Below, piece by piece: positions 1 to 5,261 of a stretch of DNA of 5,261 nt (its first letter is position 1; every line of letters starts with the position of its first letter). The stretch comes from Alphaproteobacteria bacterium. GTDB lineage: Bacteria > Pseudomonadota > Alphaproteobacteria > Micropepsales > Micropepsaceae. The stretch lies in assembly GCA_028869355.1 (NCBI GenBank), contig JAGWSK010000341.1, forward strand, positions 1 to 5,261, given 5' to 3'. The position numbers and the translations under genes were made by a program. The notes beneath the pieces were generated by a model. That model was not told the DNA's origin, searched no databases, and worked only from the letters and a program-made list of their open reading frames with translations.

Positions 1-262
1 ACCGCAGCACTTTTTGTACACCACCTGATCGGTCGATGGCGGATCAGCATAGACAGTAGAGGTGGGTTGGTCGTTGCACGATTTGCAAAGCACCCAGGCC
101 GAACGATTGAGGATGTCCCCATCGAACGGGACCGCTGTCTTGATGCCAGGGCAAGCCGTGAAGGCGAGAGTCACATTTCGCAGGTGATGAGCATCAACAC
201 GGCCGACGTCACTGTCTCGGCACCCGTTTTCGATTGGCTCAAATCCGTCGATTGATCGCGCG
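1..262. other. Left-edge segment, open on both strands, gene unresolved
   Basis: No gene can be assigned with confidence. On the plus strand a frame is open from base 1 to a TGA at 253-255 (84 codons), which could be the end of a gene entering from the left. On the minus strand, in the same codon register, a frame runs to the left edge without a stop. It could begin at an ATG at 313-315, overlapping the 3' end of the dioxygenase gene, or at a GTG at 173-175. The minus reading has a CKSC pair followed 22 residues later by a CC pair, as in a small zinc ribbon. My hand count of G+C at codon positions 1/2/3 is about 62/48/58% for plus and 58/48/62% for minus, which is weak for either. Neither strand has a clear ribosome binding site. 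Confidence 0.25.
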
Positions 263-1291
263 TCACTCTGGACTCCGGTTGCCGTATTCCTCTTTGAGCA
301 GGCCAAGTCGCGCATAGACTTCGCGGTCGGAATAAACGAACAGATAAGCGGATTTGCCCTCAGCCCGATGGGAAATCCAGTTGCCCTGCGGCAGCGTAAA
401 CACGTCCTTCGGCCCCCACTCGAAGCTTTCCGTTCCAACCTGCGAAATCCCGCGGCCCTCCACGACGACGCATATTGCGTTGCTGGTCGAGCGCATCGGC
501 AGGGTGACGACGCCGGCATCGATCTGCATCAACTGATGATCCATCAGAGCCATCGCCGGGCCGCCGGTTGACGGATTGGCGTAACGCACACGGCGTGCCC
601 CGTCCTGGCCCACCGGCGCGGCAGACGCAGCCGCGCGGGCCGTCGCGTAGGTATAACAAAACACCGGCGAATGCCGATGATCGTCCGCGCCGGTCATGGG
701 AAGCATTCCGGCTACGGAATATGCATCATCGGGAATGGTGTCGGGCAAATGCGGTGCGGGACCGGGTTCGAAAGTAGCGGTGCCGAGATAGCGGTGCAGC
801 GGGCTGTTGAGCCCATCCAACCAGATCACCGGGCGCGCACCGCGATGGACATGTTCGTGCCAGCACCAGCCCGGTGTCAGAATCAGATCGCCTTCCGACA
901 TCGGATATTCCTTGCCGTCGACAACCGTGACCGCGCCTTCACCTTCCAGCACGAAGCGGATCGCATCCATCGAATGGCGGTGCGGGCGCGCCGATTCGCC
1001 GGGAAGCAGAATCTGGAGGCCGGCATTGAGCCCGATCGTGGTCGTGGCGCGGCGCGACGTGTTCAGCTCCGGATCGGTGAACATCAGCACGCGCCGTTCG
1101 ACATCGCGGGGCGAAACAAGTTCGATTGCCCGGTCGATCAGCGGCCGTACGGCACCCCACCGCCAATGCAGCGGCTTGGGCGCCGCAGCGCGTTCCTTGA
1201 ATGCGACCGCGCTTTCCCACAGAGGCGACAGGCGCGCTTCCCGCCATGCCCGACTCGCGCTTTCGTAACCGCCTGTTTCCTGCTCTGGCAT
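263..1291 (-). CDS. Gentisate 1,2-dioxygenase family bicupin ring-cleavage dioxygenase
   Basis: This is an Fe(II) extradiol-type dioxygenase of the gentisate / salicylate / 1-hydroxy-2-naphthoate 1,2-dioxygenase family, cytosolic, which cleaves the ring between carboxyl- and hydroxyl-bearing carbons. Numbered from the ATG at 1289-1291 (342 residues), the N-terminal cupin carries the metal triad: H104 and H106 in PHRHSMDAIRF, and H145 in WCWHEHVH. The second cupin has the family hallmarks RYANPSTGG, VVEGRG and EWGPKDVFTLP but no His pair, which is usual for this family. I chose 1291 because GGGAG lies 5 nt upstream and family similarity begins just after it. An ATG at 1408 would add 39 residues that do not look conserved, have lower third-position GC and lack a good ribosome site. 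The substrate cannot be decided from sequence. It is divergent to the PanB-like gene. Confidence 0.88.
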   Translation of the reverse strand: MPEQETGGYESASRAWREARLSPLWESAVAFKERAAAPKPLHWRWGAVRPLIDRAIELVSPRDVERRVLMFTDPELNTSRRATTTIGLNAGLQILLPGESARPHRHSMDAIRFVLEGEGAVTVVDGKEYPMSEGDLILTPGWCWHEHVHRGARPVIWLDGLNSPLHRYLGTATFEPGPAPHLPDTIPDDAYSVAGMLPMTGADDHRHSPVFCYTYATARAAASAAPVGQDGARRVRYANPSTGGPAMALMDHQLMQIDAGVVTLPMRSTSNAICVVVEGRGISQVGTESFEWGPKDVFTLPQGNWISHRAEGKSAYLFVYSDREVYARLGLLKEEYGNRSPE

Positions 1292-1296
1292 CACCG

Positions 1297-1301
1297 CTCC
1301 C
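1297..1301 (-). promoter_or_regulatory. Ribosome binding site deciding the dioxygenase start
   Basis: On the minus strand GGGAG is followed by a 5-nt spacer (CGGTG) and then the ATG at 1289-1291. The upstream alternative ATG at 1406-1408 has only GAAG before it. This favours the shorter, 342-residue protein. Confidence 0.55.
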
Positions 1302-1429
1302 GGCACTTCCGCAGAGTTGACGGTAACAGACTCTGCCGCGCCATGGAGCGATTTTCCCGCGCTACTGCGGTTCGAACTATTGATTCCTGGGGTCGTTTTG
1401 GTCCTCATGCGAACTTCGAAACCAAGACA

Positions 1430-1444
1430 CCAAAAGTCATTTGG
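1430..1444. promoter_or_regulatory. Inverted repeat CCAAA-N5-TTTGG at PanB-like start
   Basis: A perfect 5-bp dyad, CCAAA (1430-1434) and TTTGG (1440-1444) around AGTCA, sits 5 nt before the ATG at 1450. Its right arm contains the only Shine-Dalgarno-like bases (GGA, 1443-1445) for that gene. It could be half of an operator for a repressor or LysR-type regulator, or a small hairpin masking the ribosome site. The arms are short, so chance is possible. Confidence 0.3.
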
Positions 1445-1449
1445 ATAAA

Positions 1450-2289
1450 ATGGAACTTAATAATTCGCCGGCGACCATTCCCGCCCTTCACCAGATGAAG
1501 CGTGACGGCCGCAAAATCGTCGGCGTCGTCGCATGGGATTATCAGATCGCGCAGATCGCCGACCGGGCCGGCGTTGACATCATCTCGGTCGGCGACACGG
1601 TCGGGATCAATCTCTGGGGCCACGCGACTCCGCTCGAGGTCACGATGGACGAGATGATCGTGGTCTGCAAAGCGGTCCGCCGCGGCACAAAACGCGCATT
1701 GGTATCCTGCGATTTCCCATTCGGGCCGCTGCAGGAGGGGGTCGATTCGGCGGTGAAAGCCGCAATACGGCTGGTCAAGGAAGCGGGCGCGGACATCATC
1801 AAGCTGGATGGCGCGGCGGATTTTCCCGAAGCGGTGCGCGCCATCTCCCGCGCCGGGATTCCGGTGTTCGCGCAATTTGGCATCACGCCACAGACCGCGC
1901 TGGCCTATGGCATGCAATACAGCGCCATGAGCAAGCCGGGCGCAGAACTGGCGGCGGACATGGCGGCGAAAATGGTCGAAGAAGCGAAGCTGCTGGAACA
2001 ATCGGGGGCAGCGCTGCTCGATTTCACCAATTCCGGCCCGGTCGCCGGTGAAGCGGTCGTGCGCGCGGTTTCCGTTCCCGTGATTGGCGGCTTCGGCGGC
2101 GGTCCGTGGCTCGATGGGCGAATGCGGATGGCGCATGCCGCCATCGGCTACGCCGCCGGCGCACTCGAATCGAAAACGGAAAATTACGCGAATGTGGCGA
2201 AAATCACCCTTGAGGCGTTATCGGCCTATGCCGGGGACGTGAGGGCGGCGCGGCAGATCAAGGGAGCGGCGCCGGCGAAATTGCCCTAA
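1450..2289 (+). CDS. PanB-like (ketopantoate hydroxymethyltransferase fold) enzyme with altered active site
   Basis: A 279-residue (beta/alpha)8 protein of the PanB branch of the phosphoenolpyruvate/pyruvate superfamily; classical PanB is about 264 residues. Landmarks align along the length: VGDTVG (D49), ALVSCDFPFG (D88), KLDGA (K118, D120), FGITPQTA and VIGGFGGGPWLDGR. Compared with E. coli PanB, the metal ligands Asp45 and Asp84 and Lys112 are kept, but ligand Glu114 is Asp120, His136 is Gln142 and catalytic Glu181 is Asp191 (in LLDFTNSGP). It is therefore probably an aldolase or lyase with another 2-oxo-acid substrate, though pantothenate synthesis cannot be excluded. No panC or panD is nearby; it shares a control region with the dioxygenase. 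I chose ATG 1450; an in-frame TTG at 1441 would add three residues. The gap to the next gene is short, so an operon is likely. Confidence 0.85.
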   Translation: MELNNSPATIPALHQMKRDGRKIVGVVAWDYQIAQIADRAGVDIISVGDTVGINLWGHATPLEVTMDEMIVVCKAVRRGTKRALVSCDFPFGPLQEGVDSAVKAAIRLVKEAGADIIKLDGAADFPEAVRAISRAGIPVFAQFGITPQTALAYGMQYSAMSKPGAELAADMAAKMVEEAKLLEQSGAALLDFTNSGPVAGEAVVRAVSVPVIGGFGGGPWLDGRMRMAHAAIGYAAGALESKTENYANVAKITLEALSAYAGDVRAARQIKGAAPAKLP

Positions 2290-2305
2290 GTTGGGCGCCA
2301 GAAAT

Positions 2306-2310
2306 GGAGA
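2306..2310 (+). promoter_or_regulatory. Ribosome binding site deciding the ChaN-like start
   Basis: GGAGA lies 5 nt (CGCGG) before the ATG at 2316-2318. An in-frame ATG at 2304 has no purine-rich site at the right distance. The site also overlaps the ATG at 2304, which supports the shorter reading frame starting MHRLTT. Confidence 0.6.
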
Positions 2311-2315
2311 CGCGG

Positions 2316-3332
2316 ATGCACAGGCTGACCACACCGATCCTGGCCGCCGGCTGCCTGGTTTGCGCTGCGGCGCTCGCATGGGCACAGGATGCGGCGGCAC
2401 CGCCCCTGCCCGACCTCACTTCGTTTGATCTGATGCGCAGCGAATCCGGCAAGCCGCCGGTCTACTTAACGGTGGCGCAAGCCGCCGATCTGTTAAGGAA
2501 CTACGACGTCATCTTTCTCGGCGAATGGCACGATGATGCGGCCAATCACCTGGCCGAAATGGATCTGCTGCGCGCAATCTATGACCGCTCGCCGCAACTG
2601 GCGCTGTCCATGGAACAGTTCGAACGCGACGTTCAGCCGGTGGTGGACGACTATATGACAGGCCGCATCGGCGAAGATGCCCTGATCAGCAAGGGTCGCG
2701 CCTGGGGCAATTATGCCGAAAGCTATCGCCCGCTCGTCGAGTTCGCCAAAGATCACCGGCTGACGGTCATAGCGGCGAATGTGCCAGCGTCGCTGGTGCG
2801 TTGCGTCGGCGAAAAGGGGCCAGACTTCCTGAAATCGCTCGATCCGCAAAAGCGCCTGTGGGCGGCGGCTACCCTGCATCTGGAAGATGGTGCGTACAAA
2901 GATAAATTCATGCATTTTCTCGCCGACAGCAGTCACGGCGCCACCGGCGCCGATGCGGCAGCGCGAAATGCGCGGGCCTTTGCATCCCAGGTGCTGCGCG
3001 ACGACACCATGGCGGAATCGATAGCGCTTTACCTTCAGAAGAACCCCGGCCACAAAGTCATGCACATCACCGGCGATTTCCATGTCGAAGCTGGTCTCGG
3101 CACCGTGGAACGGCTCAGGGAGCGCATGCCGAATCTGAAAATCGCGGTCGTCGCGCCGGTGGAAGCCAAGGACCCCAACCGCCCATCCGTGTCGCCGGAA
3201 GACACGAAGAATGGCGACTTCCTGTTCCTGCTGCGTGCCGAGCCCAAAGAATATGTCAGCGATGCAGAGCAGAAGGCCGCGGAAGAAGAGCAGCGCGCCA
3301 ATTTCCGCAACGGCGCCACCTGCAAACTTTAG
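2316..3332 (+). CDS. Exported ChaN-family (haem-binding uptake / TIKI superfamily) protein
   Basis: A 338-residue exported protein of the ChaN / Cofac_haem_bdg family, whose founding member binds haem in Campylobacter iron uptake. The fold is shared with erythromycin esterase and TraB/TIKI proteins, some of which are metal-dependent hydrolases or proteases. Residues 1-23 form a signal peptide with a likely cleavage AWA/QD. C13 follows LAAG but the lipobox is poor, so a lipoprotein is less likely. Superfamily motifs are VIFLGEWHDD (E70, H72), LSMEQFERD (E100) and HITGDFHVEAG (H256). A charged, Glu/Lys-rich tail covers roughly the last 30 residues. It lies 26 nt after the PanB-like gene and probably shares its transcript. 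A role in haem or iron supply, for example for the Fe-dependent dioxygenase, is only a guess. The last codon is 9 nt from the end of the converging gene. Confidence 0.85.
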   Translation: MHRLTTPILAAGCLVCAAALAWAQDAAAPPLPDLTSFDLMRSESGKPPVYLTVAQAADLLRNYDVIFLGEWHDDAANHLAEMDLLRAIYDRSPQLALSMEQFERDVQPVVDDYMTGRIGEDALISKGRAWGNYAESYRPLVEFAKDHRLTVIAANVPASLVRCVGEKGPDFLKSLDPQKRLWAAATLHLEDGAYKDKFMHFLADSSHGATGADAAARNARAFASQVLRDDTMAESIALYLQKNPGHKVMHITGDFHVEAGLGTVERLRERMPNLKIAVVAPVEAKDPNRPSVSPEDTKNGDFLFLLRAEPKEYVSDAEQKAAEEEQRANFRNGATCKL

Positions 3333-3341
3333 CGTTCGAAG

Positions 3342-3842
3342 TTATTTCCGGAACTTGTCCCACTGATTCTCGAACGGCTCGAGCGAAGCCAGCGGCACTG
3401 AGCCGATATCCGACCACCCGTTGGGAAATAGAACCTGATCGGCGAGGTCGCGATTGCGGGTGATGAAAAACCGCGCCGGGCGAGCATCGTCGGGTGGGCC
3501 CAACAGCACATAAACCGTGATCTGGTCTGACGGCGAATCCAGGCTGCCGCGGGTCGTCGTCCATGGATGCATCCGGACCGTCCGCACCTGAACGCGCATC
3601 ATCGGAGAACCTGCAGCTCCGGCGAGCAACCGGTAATCCTTCACGCTTTTATCAGCCAGTTGGGCCTCATAACCGCGCCGGAGCAATTCCCCCACGAGCA
3701 GATATTCACCCGGATCAGAAGCAACACCGGGTTTCTTTTTCGGTGCTCCCCTGGACAGTGCCACTTTCCCGGATTTTGCCGCTTCGCTCGCCGGCGGAGC
3801 AGCAGAGGGGTCGTGCGCGGCGACATGTGTTTCGTTGCTCAT
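3342..3842 (-). CDS. Small hypothetical protein resembling a PD-(D/E)XK nuclease fold
   Basis: A 166-residue soluble protein of unknown function. Residues 1-40 are rich in Ala, Pro, Ser and Lys (APKKKPG), probably disordered and able to touch nucleic acid. From residue 44 the pattern GEYLLVGELLRRGYEAQ, then D69 in VKDYRLL, then MRVQVRT (85-87 QVR), recalls the helix-strand core of PD-(D/E)XK endonuclease-like proteins, where this strand usually reads (E/Q)VK. Here Lys is replaced by Arg, so catalysis is doubtful. The rest (ITVYVLLG, RFFITRNRDLADQV, GWSDIG) fits a continuing alpha/beta core. I recall similar uncharacterised proteins in sphingomonads and related alphaproteobacteria but cannot verify this. 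The ATG at 3840-3842 has only a weak site (GGA, 9 nt away). It is transcribed alone, divergent from the secreted protein gene. Confidence 0.72.
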   Translation of the reverse strand: MSNETHVAAHDPSAAPPASEAAKSGKVALSRGAPKKKPGVASDPGEYLLVGELLRRGYEAQLADKSVKDYRLLAGAAGSPMMRVQVRTVRMHPWTTTRGSLDSPSDQITVYVLLGPPDDARPARFFITRNRDLADQVLFPNGWSDIGSVPLASLEPFENQWDKFRK

Positions 3843-3845
3843 TTT

Positions 3846-3865
3846 CGGAAATCCGATCGTTTCCG
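3846..3865. promoter_or_regulatory. Inverted repeat CGGAAA-N8-TTTCCG
   Basis: A perfect 6-bp dyad around TCCGATCG, ending 3 nt from the ATG of the minus-strand gene and covering its ribosome site. Position and symmetry fit an autoregulatory operator or a translation-blocking hairpin in the leader. There is no T-run, so it is not a terminator for either strand. Confidence 0.35.
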
Positions 3866-3964
3866 GCAGACGCTAGCAGACTTTGTTAAAGAAACTTTTT
3901 TCGTTCCAGGACTGGCGGCTGTGCGGGTCCTGTCGCATTCCGTTTATTTCATCACTGGGTCTTC

Positions 3965-3995
3965 GCCTGCCGCCCTCGTTTTTGGCCTGCCGCCC
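3965..3995 (+). repeat. 11-bp direct repeat pair, 20-bp period
   Basis: GCCTGCCGCCC occurs at 3965-3975 and again at 3985-3995, with TT also matching two bases before each copy. The start-to-start distance of 20 bp is close to two helical turns, which would put both copies on the same DNA face. They lie 35-65 nt upstream of the secreted protein start, where activator or repressor sites are common. Confidence 0.5.
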
Positions 3996-4014
3996 GAGTA
4001 TTGTGCGACCGTCC

Positions 4015-4023
4015 AAAGGAGGG
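4015..4023 (+). promoter_or_regulatory. Strong ribosome binding site deciding the start at 4030
   Basis: AAAGGAGGG is a near-perfect Shine-Dalgarno sequence, with 7 nt between GGAGG and the ATG at 4030-4032. It fixes the start of the secreted protein and rules against the in-frame ATG at 3883. It is the strongest such site in the window, suggesting high translation. Confidence 0.8.
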
Positions 4024-4029
4024 TTGGGC

Positions 4030-4707
4030 ATGACCATGTTGCGCGACACAATCCGCTTTTCCGCTTTCGCAGCCATCATCTTTCCGCTGGTTTTGACTGG
4101 TGCTTCGGTGGCGCAAACACCTGCGCCGCCGCCGGTTGTGGCCCCATCGCTGCCGCCCAATGTCGAAGTCGATCTGATGACCGATCAGAATTCGGCCATG
4201 TTCGGCGCCCAATGGAGGACGATGGAGGCAAAGATCGTCGAGGTGGCGCCCATCCCCGAACATCTGCCCGGTTACAACAGCGCCTATGACATCGCACCCC
4301 ATGCCGGCGAAGCAGGATATAATGATTCGAAATGGCCGGTCATCGCCGCAAGAGATCTGTCGGCGCGGCGCGGCGGCGGGCACGTCTCGTTCATCTGGTT
4401 CCGCAGCAATCTGACCATTCCCGCCCGGATCGGCGATTTCGATACGACCGGCGCGAAGGTGGTGCTGACGGTGGCTGTCGACGACTATGCCGAGGTCTGG
4501 GTCAACGGCCAGATGCCGCGCGCCGTGGGCGTTCCCAGCCCATCGACGATTCAGGGCTTCAACATGCCCAACCGCGTCGTTCTGTCCAATTCCGTCCGGC
4601 CGGGAGACAAATTTCAGATCGCGGTATTCGGAGTGAACGGTCCGATCTCGGTCGCGCCGGCAAACACGGTCTGGTTCCGCGAGGCACGCTTGCAGTTTTA
4701 TAAGTGA
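4030..4707 (+). CDS. Secreted beta-sandwich (galactose-binding-like) protein, function unknown
   Basis: A 225-residue exported protein. Residues 1-28 are a signal peptide (MTMLRDTIRF, hydrophobic core AAIIFPLVL, cleavage SVA/QT), followed by a Pro/Ala linker to about residue 45. The mature part looks like the jelly-roll found at the start of GH2 glycosidases and in carbohydrate-binding modules: YNDSKW (98-102), FIWFRSNLTIP (121-131), VDDYAEVWVNGQ (150-161), then GDKFQIAVFGVNG and a final strand ending WFREARLQFYK. No catalytic residues are apparent, so a binding or accessory role is more likely than an enzyme. The start is set by a strong ribosome site. The alpha/beta hydrolase gene begins one nucleotide after the TGA at 4705-4707, so the two are made together. 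Similarity is by pattern only; the ligand is unknown. Confidence 0.8.
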   Translation: MTMLRDTIRFSAFAAIIFPLVLTGASVAQTPAPPPVVAPSLPPNVEVDLMTDQNSAMFGAQWRTMEAKIVEVAPIPEHLPGYNSAYDIAPHAGEAGYNDSKWPVIAARDLSARRGGGHVSFIWFRSNLTIPARIGDFDTTGAKVVLTVAVDDYAEVWVNGQMPRAVGVPSPSTIQGFNMPNRVVLSNSVRPGDKFQIAVFGVNGPISVAPANTVWFREARLQFYK

Positions 4708-4708
4708 A

Positions 4709-5261
4709 ATGCCGATAGCAGTTATCGACGGAATTGCCACACGTTACGAAGTCACCGGGTCCGGTCCGCCGCTCCTGATGTATGCGCCGGCGGGTTTTGA
4801 CGCGAGTCTCGAGAAATGGAAGACTCAGGGCGTCTATACCCGCATCAAGCTGCTTGAACATCTTCCAAAACATTATACCTGCATCACATTCGACCGGCGG
4901 GAATGTGGACAATCCGGCGGGCGCGTGCAGCGCATCACCTGGGCGGATTATATTGCCCAGGGCAAGGGTCTGCTCGAACACCTGAACTTCACCCGCGCTC
5001 ACATCATGGGCGGCTGCATGGGCTGTTGTCCGGTCTCCGGCTTTGGCGTTCTGCATCCGGAAATGGTCATCAGCATGGTGCTGTATTGGCCGGTGGGCGG
5101 CGCGAAATACCGCATCACCTGCCATCAGCGCTTCGCCCAGCATCTTGCTTTCGTGCAGCAGAACGGGCTGGAACAGGTGGCCGCGCTTGCGGCGAGCAGC
5201 GGCAAGAGCTTTGGCGAAGACCCGCGCGGAGGTCCGTGGGCATCCGTGCTGCGCCACGACC
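4709..5261 (+). CDS. Alpha/beta hydrolase with Cys at the nucleophile position (3' end missing)
   Basis: The frame is open from the ATG at 4709-4711 to the right edge, giving 184 residues of a protein usually 250-290 long. Family marks are a short N-terminal strand pair (IDGIATRYEVTGSGPPLLM), the oxyanion-hole turn YAPAGFD (25-31), FDRRECGQSGGR (61-72, the DxRGxGxS turn) and the nucleophile elbow HIMGGCMGCC (98-107). The nucleophile is C103 instead of the common Ser, as in dienelactone hydrolase (GxCxG), and two more Cys follow at 106-107. The acid and His of the triad lie beyond the window. No signal peptide is seen, so it is cytosolic. It starts one nucleotide after the stop of the secreted protein gene and lacks a clear ribosome site, pointing to coupled translation. 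The substrate, possibly an ester, lactone or thioester, is unknown. Confidence 0.85.
   Translation, partial: MPIAVIDGIATRYEVTGSGPPLLMYAPAGFDASLEKWKTQGVYTRIKLLEHLPKHYTCITFDRRECGQSGGRVQRITWADYIAQGKGLLEHLNFTRAHIMGGCMGCCPVSGFGVLHPEMVISMVLYWPVGGAKYRITCHQRFAQHLAFVQQNGLEQVAALAASSGKSFGEDPRGGPWASVLRHD

Larger units (their letters stand above)
1292..1449. promoter_or_regulatory. Divergent control region, dioxygenase / PanB-like genes
   Basis: This is the space between the preferred starts of the two divergent genes (158 nt; only 41 nt if the dioxygenase starts at 1408). It is more AT-rich towards its right end. It holds two TTCGAA sites at 1371-1376 and 1415-1420, 44 bp apart, and an inverted repeat next to the PanB-like start, listed separately. 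I see no convincing -35/-10 pair on either strand, so promoter positions are not called. Confidence 0.45.
3843..4029. promoter_or_regulatory. Divergent intergenic region with repeats
   Basis: This 187-bp gap separates the start of the small minus-strand gene from the start of the secreted protein gene, so it must hold promoters for both. A plus-strand frame is open from an ATG at 3883 into the downstream gene, but its 49 extra residues show no signal-peptide or coding character. The gap contains an inverted repeat at 3846-3865, a T/A-rich stretch around 3881-3903 and a direct repeat pair at 3965-3995. No clear -35/-10 match is seen. Confidence 0.5.

Noticed and set aside
610..830. Loss of metal-binding His in the second cupin of the dioxygenase as a novelty
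   Set aside because: The C-terminal cupin of gentisate-type dioxygenases normally lacks the His pair, so this is typical of the family.
671..1498. Long plus-strand open frame (275 codons) opposite the dioxygenase gene
   Set aside because: It is antisense to a clear bicupin gene, rich in Arg and His with no recognisable motif, and lacks a ribosome site; GC-rich coding DNA often leaves such open antisense frames.
1405..2136. Minus-strand open frame of 243 codons
   Set aside because: It is antisense to the PanB-like gene, and its translation is rich in Arg, His and Asp without motifs.
2283..2299. GCCC-N6-GGGC hairpin after the PanB-like stop
   Set aside because: Only a 4-bp stem with no T-run; the next gene starts 26 nt downstream, so a terminator here is unlikely.
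3333..3376. Possible bidirectional terminator between the converging genes (CGTTCGA 3333-3339 with TCGAACG 3370-3376, and AAGTT 3339-3343 with AACTT 3352-3356)
   Set aside because: The arms are short, the longer pair has a 30-nt loop and lies inside the coding end of the minus gene, and there is no T-run.
3903..3907. GGAAC on the minus strand as an EcfG-type -35 element
   Set aside because: No GTT -10 element is found at 16-17 nt spacing towards the minus-strand gene.
3883..4029. 49-residue N-terminal extension of the secreted protein
   Set aside because: A near-perfect ribosome site precedes the ATG at 4030 and a normal signal peptide begins there; the extension would bury that signal peptide.
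4559..5257. Minus-strand open frame of 232 codons at the right end
   Set aside because: It is antisense to the secreted protein end and the alpha/beta hydrolase, whose motifs are clear; its translation shows no family pattern.

Overview
The window is GC-rich and densely coded, with five whole genes, one gene cut by the right edge, and an unresolved left edge. Codon use, short gaps and protein types suggest an environmental alphaproteobacterium (sphingomonad- or Rhizomicrobium-like). That placement is an impression from protein family resemblance; no rRNA or marker gene is present to confirm it. No tRNA, rRNA, CRISPR array, transposase or integrase is visible.

Left to right: positions 1-262 are open on both strands and cannot be assigned. 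On the minus strand lies a bicupin ring-cleavage dioxygenase of the gentisate 1,2-dioxygenase family (263-1291, possibly starting at 1408). Divergent to it, on the plus strand, are a PanB-like (ketopantoate hydroxymethyltransferase fold) enzyme with several substituted active-site residues (1450-2289) and, 26 nt downstream, an exported ChaN/TIKI-superfamily protein (2316-3332). Converging on the latter with only 9 nt between them is a minus-strand small protein that resembles a PD-(D/E)XK nuclease fold (3342-3842). A 187-bp divergent regulatory gap follows, with an inverted repeat at one end and an 11-bp direct repeat of 20-bp period at the other. A plus-strand pair then starts: a secreted beta-sandwich protein (4030-4707) and, one nucleotide after its stop codon, an alpha/beta hydrolase with cysteine at the nucleophile position (4709 to beyond 5261).

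How the genes may work together: the dioxygenase opens a hydroxylated aromatic acid such as gentisate. The PanB-like protein shares its control region and is not next to panC or panD, so it may act as an aldolase or lyase on a keto acid from the same catabolic route rather than in pantothenate synthesis. The Cys alpha/beta hydrolase could act on an ester, lactone or thioester. Usual gentisate partners (maleylpyruvate isomerase, fumarylpyruvate hydrolase) are not in this window. The pathway reading is inference; the protein families are read from the sequence. No fully new system is evident. The best leads are the altered PanB-like enzyme and the Cys hydrolase coupled to a secreted beta-sandwich partner.
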